Assembly: GCA_029964075.1 (NCBI GenBank)
Contig: CM057135.1
Coordinates: 19,866,863-19,930,862 of the forward strand
Origin: Patiria pectinifera
Taxonomy: Eukaryota > Echinodermata > Asteroidea > Valvatida > Asterinidae
Length of the DNA stretch: 64,000 nt
Direction: 5' to 3'
The first letter of the stretch is position 1. Each line of letters starts with the position of its first letter. The position numbers and the translations under genes are program-made. Under the pieces are notes generated by a model that saw nothing but the letters and a program-made list of their open reading frames with translations, was not told the DNA's origin and ran no database searches. This document shows positions 58,551 through 64,000 of this stretch, in pieces.

Positions 58551-58965
58551 GAAATCATTAAGTTGTGTGCAGGAAGGTTCACCTAACTAGGTTTTCCGAC
58601 CCGTAGAATCCAATGGTGATAGTTACATCAGAGTATGACGTCAGCAAAATACCGATTTTTGATTGGGCCTGATGTAATGGACTGTATATCGCGGTAAAAT
58701 TGTGACAAATTATTGCTTGTCAGTAAAACAAATTAGAACAAACAGGGGAAATTGCTAACATCGTTGTTTTTTTACGATTAAATATGCTAAATTTTAACTT
58801 CATATGTCATGACGTCATCTGAAACAGATGTTCCATTGATGGTTGCGTCATGTTCAGTTGTGAAGGAATGTACAAACTTTTACTTATACTTTTTGATATA
58901 AACATACACAGAACAACCCCGTTATCGAAACTTTAATAGAAATGAAAAGGACTTTTACTCACATG

Positions 58966-60789
58966 CTATGAAGTGTCACTATCTGATGACTCACTACCTT
59001 GATCCTGATCAGGGCTGTCACTCTCAGAAGATAGGCACAGTTCAGGATTGGTTGTCATGTCTACAACTTCTTGAGGAAGAGGTCTTGATTTTCTCCTGCG
59101 ATACATAGACCTGCTGCTGACCACAATATCACCTGTCACCATAAGCCTGTGAAAGACGTCACTCATGGTATGAACTCTAGATGTTTTCCTTGCATGTCTT
59201 AGGCGGAACATCTTGTTATCTTTGTTTCTTGCCTCTTGAGCTTCTTCGCTCATCATCCCGATTGGGAGGACTGAGGAGGACATAATGTCTGCTCCGTGGA
59301 TAAGTACCACATGAACACTAACTGGCATTCTGAACCAGGGATACAGCTGGATGTATATATTTGCTGTGTCCTTACAATATGACCCGAACTTTTTGTGGTC
59401 TATGGGTAGACCACAAGACAATGCAATGAGAATGACGTGGAGTTTGTGAATGAGGCTCTCATCCAGTCCACAGATTGAAGAGAAGATCTTCTCTGCTTGA
59501 AATGCTCTGCGAGCTGTATTCCCGTCATTAGTGCTCCCAGCTCCTGGCTTTGGTTTATCCACTGTCAATCCAAGTTCAACTTTGAAACGTTCCTGTATCT
59601 CCTTTCTGTTTTTCATCACTGCTTTGTCGTGATCAGACTGCACTTGCCATTTCTTCAGTGAAATTCTGTAAGCAATGTGAAGCAGCATTTCAAAACAACG
59701 TATCCATTTATGGAGTGGGCATAAACCGAATCTGTATTTATCTTCGACCGGTTGCGGTAGCTGATCGATGTTATTGAAGTCTTTGGGGGTTGCACCACAT
59801 ATGTAGCATCGCATTGATGACTTGGTGGATGTGATTGCGTTGATTACTTTTTGATCCACCATTGTCAAGTGCAGATCATAGTGTACTTGAACAATTACAT
59901 TTGTTGTCTGTTCTCCTGTTTCATTTTCAATGTCCAATTTCACAGTGATTGGTTTGAGAGCTTGAATTTCTTCTTCAATACACCTCTGTTCTTCTTGAGA
60001 CAGTTCTGTAGTTTCCTTCTGGTATTGGAGATGCATGGGTCTGCAAAATCTCGTCGATGCTGGAACTGGATTCACCCAGATAACTTTGTTTTTCCACTTG
60101 AGTTGCAAGGGAACAAGTGTCGTGCAGAACAAACTAGCGTCTGACGTATCTGTGGACTTGAAACTTTGTTTGTACTCACTCTGGCCTGATGAGCCATCAA
60201 AACCCCATTTACAGGTCAAATCGAAGGAGATAGGGTCTTCATCTTCCAGACCTTCAAGCAGTTCATTTACTTCTTCCTTCTGTTGTTCGATAATTCGGAG
60301 AGCAGTGTGGTCCAGAAGGTTTTGCAGTGGAACCTTTGCTGATTCCTCAGTGACTGAGATACCTTCAGGGTAACATTTTTGTTTGGCTTCTCTAACCACG
60401 ATGTATGGGGGATAGATGTCTGCATGCTTATCTTTAGCAGAAGTCCTCAATGTTTGATAAGAAGATTTGGTCATCCCAGTCTCTATCAAAAGAGCTAATG
60501 CCTCATCTGATGTGAAAGGTTCTGGGTCGGTAGATCCCTTTGAGATTAGTTTTCTCAGCTTTGTTGGTTTGGTTGGAGTCATTATTGTAAACTTTAAAAC
60601 ATACCTCAAATCAGGGTTTTTTCCATACGCCGCGCGCCCCCTGAGAAGCTGCAAAGAGCAGTTCGCTTTGTCTTCGCTCTTGAAGGAGTGTCTGTGCTTT
60701 CCTCTGCTTGGTGCGCTTAGACGAAGACAACCAGTCTTTTTTTGGACGACCCTTTGACGTACTAGGCTCGAATGATGTGGCATCCTCAA
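58966..60789 (-). CDS. Transib transposase, RAG1-core-like
   Basis: An open frame of 607 codons without a stop. Residues 90-140 match the Transib N-terminal core (EALALLIETGMTKSSYQTLR, PPYIVVREAKQKCYP). The first catalytic Asp is about 198 in KWGFDGSSGQSEYKQ and the second about 312 in LTMVDQKVIN. Zinc Cys are at 328 and 331 (CYICGATP), with CPLHKW following. The catalytic Glu lies in LPIGMMSEEAQEARNKD (about 515-519), followed by ARKTSRVHTMSDVFHRLM. The C-terminus is an acidic Ser/Asp tail. Residues 1 to about 60 read as frame noise; the true N-terminus probably comes from the overlapping ORF at 61120, by a short intron or a frameshift near 60600-60660. The enzyme cuts at the CACAGTG ends through hairpin intermediates, by family knowledge. 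The core looks intact. Confidence 0.9.
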   Translation of the reverse strand: MRMPHHSSLVRQRVVQKKTGCLRLSAPSRGKHRHSFKSEDKANCSLQLLRGRAAYGKNPDLRYVLKFTIMTPTKPTKLRKLISKGSTDPEPFTSDEALALLIETGMTKSSYQTLRTSAKDKHADIYPPYIVVREAKQKCYPEGISVTEESAKVPLQNLLDHTALRIIEQQKEEVNELLEGLEDEDPISFDLTCKWGFDGSSGQSEYKQSFKSTDTSDASLFCTTLVPLQLKWKNKVIWVNPVPASTRFCRPMHLQYQKETTELSQEEQRCIEEEIQALKPITVKLDIENETGEQTTNVIVQVHYDLHLTMVDQKVINAITSTKSSMRCYICGATPKDFNNIDQLPQPVEDKYRFGLCPLHKWIRCFEMLLHIAYRISLKKWQVQSDHDKAVMKNRKEIQERFKVELGLTVDKPKPGAGSTNDGNTARRAFQAEKIFSSICGLDESLIHKLHVILIALSCGLPIDHKKFGSYCKDTANIYIQLYPWFRMPVSVHVVLIHGADIMSSSVLPIGMMSEEAQEARNKDNKMFRLRHARKTSRVHTMSDVFHRLMVTGDIVVSSRSMYRRRKSRPLPQEVVDMTTNPELCLSSESDSPDQDQGSESSDSDTS

Positions 60790-61120
60790 CGAATGTTACC
60801 GTTCGTTTTGTTCCTCTGCTTGAGAGCCAGTCATCCACTTTAGTGTCAAAACACAACTCTCCTTTCAGCCAGTCTGTGTTTTTACGCTCAAAACTCTTTT
60901 TGTTTCGGCTGCTTTCTGCCCATTTCCTCCTCAGTTTGTAAAGGAAATCCCGGATGCTTTTCATCACAGACTGACGAATCTCCTCTGGAATATCACATTG
61001 TGGAACATTGAACACATCCATAAATAATTCTAAGCAACCACGGCAAGAGTTTTCAATGTTTGATGCATCATCAACAGAGGCGACAACTTCAAATAATCGC
61101 TTTCTTGGTAAAGACACCAT
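60611..61120 (-). CDS. Transib N-terminal ORF/exon
   Basis: From ATG 61120, 169 codons (MVSLPRKRLFEVVASVDDAS). It contains Cys pairs (SCRGC, PQC), a basic helical stretch (FLYKLRRKWAESSRNKK) and a Lys/Arg-rich end (KRTKQRKAQ). It overlaps the main transposase frame by about 180 bp in another phase, and neither a clear intron nor a ribosomal shift site is seen. It is most likely the transposase N-terminus separated by one frame error; an independent accessory protein is possible. Confidence 0.6.
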   Translation of the reverse strand: MVSLPRKRLFEVVASVDDASNIENSCRGCLELFMDVFNVPQCDIPEEIRQSVMKSIRDFLYKLRRKWAESSRNKKSFERKNTDWLKGELCFDTKVDDWLSSRGTKRTVTFVEDATSFEPSTSKGRPKKDWLSSSKRTKQRKAQTLLQERRQSELLFAASQGARGVWKKP

Positions 61121-61880
61121 AGTGCACTGTGGCACAGCTTACAGATACAAATTTAAAGACGACTAACGACAGTACTACTCATCACAACATATGAGACACC
61201 AAGTATATGAGACACGAAGTACATTGTAATTTCAACTGCGCAATCAGACATCTAATAGGGGTATCATATTACACAACACCGACTTTTCCGGCGAGCGCAG
61301 CCTTGCTCGGGTGTCGTGTTTCTCAGTGAAGCGCGCCACATGTAATATGGAGTTCAGAAAAGGGGCGAAACCGTACGGTGATCGCTTCAGAAAAACTGCT
61401 CTAAAATCGTGTATCGCAGGTTGTCGCAGCTAAATTTGGTACCAAAATGATGCAAACAAGTTGCTCTATTAAAAATAAGTAGACTTTAGGCAGCAATCGA
61501 CGGCAATCCTTAGTTTCCGTATTGCTGAACACAGGAATCGTAAATTTCGTGTCAATTTTGACACAATTGTCAGTATTTATTCATAAAAAATTTCAACAAA
61601 AATAAAAACTGATTTAATTTCCTTTAAATATGAACTATAAACTAGAGTCAACTGAAAATTTAGCTCCGTAGCTCAATGCAAATTGTCTGATTTTGCTTTA
61701 TGAAGATTTCTGCTACTATTCACATTTTATGGCCAATTTCTGTGGTTTTACATACCTTTAAGAGGTCATGACAAGTCAATATACATATTTCTTGCTTAAT
61801 TTCCCCATAAAATGGTCCGATGGGGTATGAGCAACCTCAAAAGTGTCGAAAAAATTAAAACTAGCAGGGTCACGTTTCAC

Positions 61881-61919
61881 CCTTTTTGGCGCACTTTGGT
61901 TTCGGCCTGGCCCACTGTG
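61881..61919 (-). repeat. Transib right TIR with RSS-like layout
   Basis: Read inward on the minus strand: CACAGTG (61919-61913), 23-bp spacer, nonamer ccaaaaagg (61889-61881). The first 13 bp and the block aaagtgcgccaaaaa are shared with the left TIR. Confidence 0.8.
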
Positions 61920-62235
61920 CGGTCGAGCACCGACATCACCATCGGACAAGCCCCGGCACATCATTGCCAGATTTCTGTACCGCTATGAGCGCCAGACTGT
62001 CCTGATGGGATCCAAGTCCAAGCTTGCCAGCACGATAATCTTCATCCTCCCAGACCTACCAGCTGCTGACGTCGCCAAGAAAAGGTCCCTCCGAGATGTC
62101 ATGAAACGAGCCTATGACGCCGGTCAACGTGTCATATTCCGAAGTGGCCAGCGCTACATCCAGGGTAGAAGTATACCGGCACAGCCTCCTAATCACAATC
62201 TAATAAAACCTGAATACCCTGTGCCATCCAGTTAA
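61920..62235 (+). pseudogene. LINE ORF1, C-terminal part
   Basis: Continues ORF1 after the Transib insertion: HIIARFLYRYERQTVLM, then DVAKKRSLRDVMKRAYDAGQ and GQRYIQG, the L1-ORF1-like C-terminal RNA-binding block, and a stop at 62235. It is in frame with 58511 across the 5-bp duplication. Confidence 0.75.
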
Positions 62236-62532
62236 TTTACACATGTATTAGTCTTCAGTATAATTTGTTGGTTTTTCCCGGTCCACGTCAACTCCTCAAT
62301 CTAAATCTTACATTAGTTCATCTACTTGTTTTTCCCCTGTTTGTGCATATTTTGTTGTGTTTTTGATGTTTGTATGTTTCTAAGCTTCATGCATACCTAC
62401 CTCTTGGCTTGTTTACAATCACCCTGGCTACACAATTCGAATTCCACACCTCGCCTAAACAACCTGTTACTAAAGACGGCTGGACGCATTTACATACTTA
62501 TTGTACCCTTTACTGCCCGGCTGGCTCTATAA

Positions 62533-64000
62533 ATGCATTACGTAACTGATAAATGCAGCATATGTTGTAAATCAATTGATAAGCATGACTGGTACGATTT
62601 TTGTGGAACCTGTAAAAACTGCTTTCCTCAAATATTACCGTTTAATCATCTTTTATCTCAGGACTTTGATTTGGTAATTGTTGAATTTAAAACTAATACT
62701 AAAATCGATGCCGACCGACTAAAAAACCTAAAATTTAATCCATTTATTTGTAATGAGAAACTTGCTGACAGTAGTGATATCGATCCAGACATGAATTACT
62801 ATGCTACAAATTATACCACATCAGAGTACCTCTTTTCGGACCAGTTTGTTGAAAAATACAAACTGACTAATTGTCGAAATACTATTTCATGTCTTCGCCA
62901 GAATGTTCGAAGCCTCGCTGAAAATTTTGACCAAATGATTGATTTCATAAATATTCTTAACTCACAATTCCATTTGATTGGTTTTAGTGAAACATGGTTC
63001 AATGATCAGAGTCCTGATATGCACATAAAAGATTACTTATGCGTTAAGAAAAATAGACAAAATAGGACAGGTGGCGGTGTTGCACTGTACGTGCACAATT
63101 CCCTCGACTTTTTTTCTCCGTAACGACCTAATACTGAATTGTTCAGAATGTGACTCATTATTTATTGAAATTCCTTGCACTGAGGGTAAACATATTATTG
63201 TTGGAATAGTTTACAAACCGCCTTGTTTTAATACAAATGAATTTGTTGATTTTTTTGACACTATCCTGGCAAACATAAACAAGGAAAATAAAATTTCCTT
63301 CATCATGGGCGATTTTAACATTGATTTGTTGAACTACAATAGCCATAATCCAACCAAGAATTTTGTTAATTCTCTTTTTAGCAATTCATATTTACCGCTG
63401 ATAGACAGACCAACTCGCATAACGTCAACATTTGCTACCTTAATAGATAATATTATATCAAACAGTACTGGACGTATAGAAAGCGGTATCCTGTTCAATG
63501 ACGTTTCTGACCACTTACCAATTTATCAGATATCTTCCTTTAATATTAGAGAAATTGATAAACAAAATGCAGGTCGATTATACAGACACATTACAGCTGA
63601 TAGATTGGAAAGGTTCAAAATCGATTTAAACAACGCAAATTGGAATATCAATTGTACGGATAATCCTAATCATATTTTTGATAATTTCCATTCGGACTTT
63701 TTAAAGATATTTCAAGATAACTTTCCCAAAAAGAAAACCAAGCCCTCTAAGAAACTCAAATTATGGATGACGGATGGAATCTTGAATTCAATTAATCATA
63801 AAAAATAAACTATACAAAAATATTTTAAAAACTCAACTAGTAACTGTTTTGACAAATACAAGATTTTCCGTAACAAGTTAAATGCCATCATCAAGATTAC
63901 CAAACCAAAATTTTATAAAAATGAGTTTGAAAAAGTAAAAAGTTTATGCTCAAAAAATATGGTGTATAATTAACTCATTATTAAACAAAAATAATCATAA
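62533..64000 (+). pseudogene. LINE ORF2, endonuclease part (runs off window)
   Basis: Begins with a Cys-rich region (CSICCKSIDKHDW, CGTCKNC), then the AP-endonuclease domain: LRQNVRSLAENFDQM, FSETWFND (catalytic Glu), GGGVALYVHNS; after a one-base break in a T run near 63110 it continues with VGIVYKPPC, MGDFNIDLL (catalytic Asp/Asn) and DVSDHLPIY (catalytic His). More breaks occur near 63805 and 63840. The reverse transcriptase lies beyond 64000. Endonuclease type and ORF1 type suggest a non-LTR element of the CR1/L2-like group; clade not fixed. Confidence 0.8.

Larger units (their letters stand above)
58512..61919 (-). mobile_element. Transib DNA transposon
   Basis: 3408 bp, TIRs beginning CACAGTGGGCCAG at both ends, flanked by the 5-bp duplication CGGTC (58507-58511 and 61920-61924). 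Deleting the element and one CGGTC restores the ORF1 frame of the host LINE. It carries a minus-strand Transib transposase of the RAG1-related superfamily. GC-rich 5-bp target duplications are the known Transib signature. Confidence 0.92.

Noticed and set aside
59851-60757. Plus-strand frames over the Transib gene
   Set aside because: Shadows of the transposase reading frame, without motifs.

Overview
This window looks like repeat-rich nuclear DNA of a marine invertebrate, most likely a non-chordate deuterostome (echinoderm or hemichordate grade). That assignment is an inference. It rests on GT-AG introns, no operons, many MITEs, Transib and two-gene YqaJ/DDE transposons, and a Ty3/Gypsy element with the Gmr1-type domain order known from deuterostomes. 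There is no CRISPR array, prophage, rRNA or clear host housekeeping gene. Almost every protein-coding signal belongs to a transposable element.

Layout. 1-5020: no gene recognised. 5024-9400: short palindromic arrays and nested TIR elements, including a Mutator-like MITE with a 9-bp target duplication that carries a tRNA-like sequence. 9632-11113: a tRNA-like SINE head, a 21-bp minisatellite, then a compact TATA-ATG-poly(A) gene for a 206-aa C2H2/acidic protein. 11980-24000: a two-gene DNA transposon, with a YqaJ-type nuclease on + and a decayed THAP-like/HTH/DDE transposase on -. The transposase is split by a Ty3/Gypsy element (14565-23476, target duplication CTTG). That Gypsy element has a third ORF with two C2H2 fingers and two unequal LTRs.

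25060-33135: a long foldback element (A). Inside its right arm sits a 5.9-kb TIR transposon (B, 27018-32937, TA duplication). B carries a four-exon, 690-codon gene for an uncharacterised protein with DDE-like acidic motifs. This is the best candidate in the window for an undescribed mobile system. 33257-41008: a young minus-strand Gypsy element (1252-bp LTRs, AACAT duplication) with domain order gag-PR-IN-RT-RH and a single in-frame stop. 41846-42336: three possible exons of an unidentified gene. 44189-46183: a TIR element with ~515-bp arms. 47023-49569: a broken mag-like Gypsy pol. 49800-50862: a solo LTR proven by an empty paralogous site at 51244. 51780-52760: an array rich in TGACCT motifs.

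54119-57312: a small MITE interrupted by a pogo/jerky-like transposon; an uninterrupted relative of the same MITE lies at 7019-7215. 57970-64000: a LINE whose ORF1 is interrupted by a Transib transposon (58512-61919, CGGTC duplication). The Transib termini carry the heptamer CACAGTG plus an A-rich nonamer at 23 bp, the layout of a 23-RSS. The LINE endonuclease ORF runs off the right edge.

The genes do not form one pathway. They are autonomous elements layered by insertion, and several insertions can be ordered by target duplications and by empty or uninterrupted relatives within the window.
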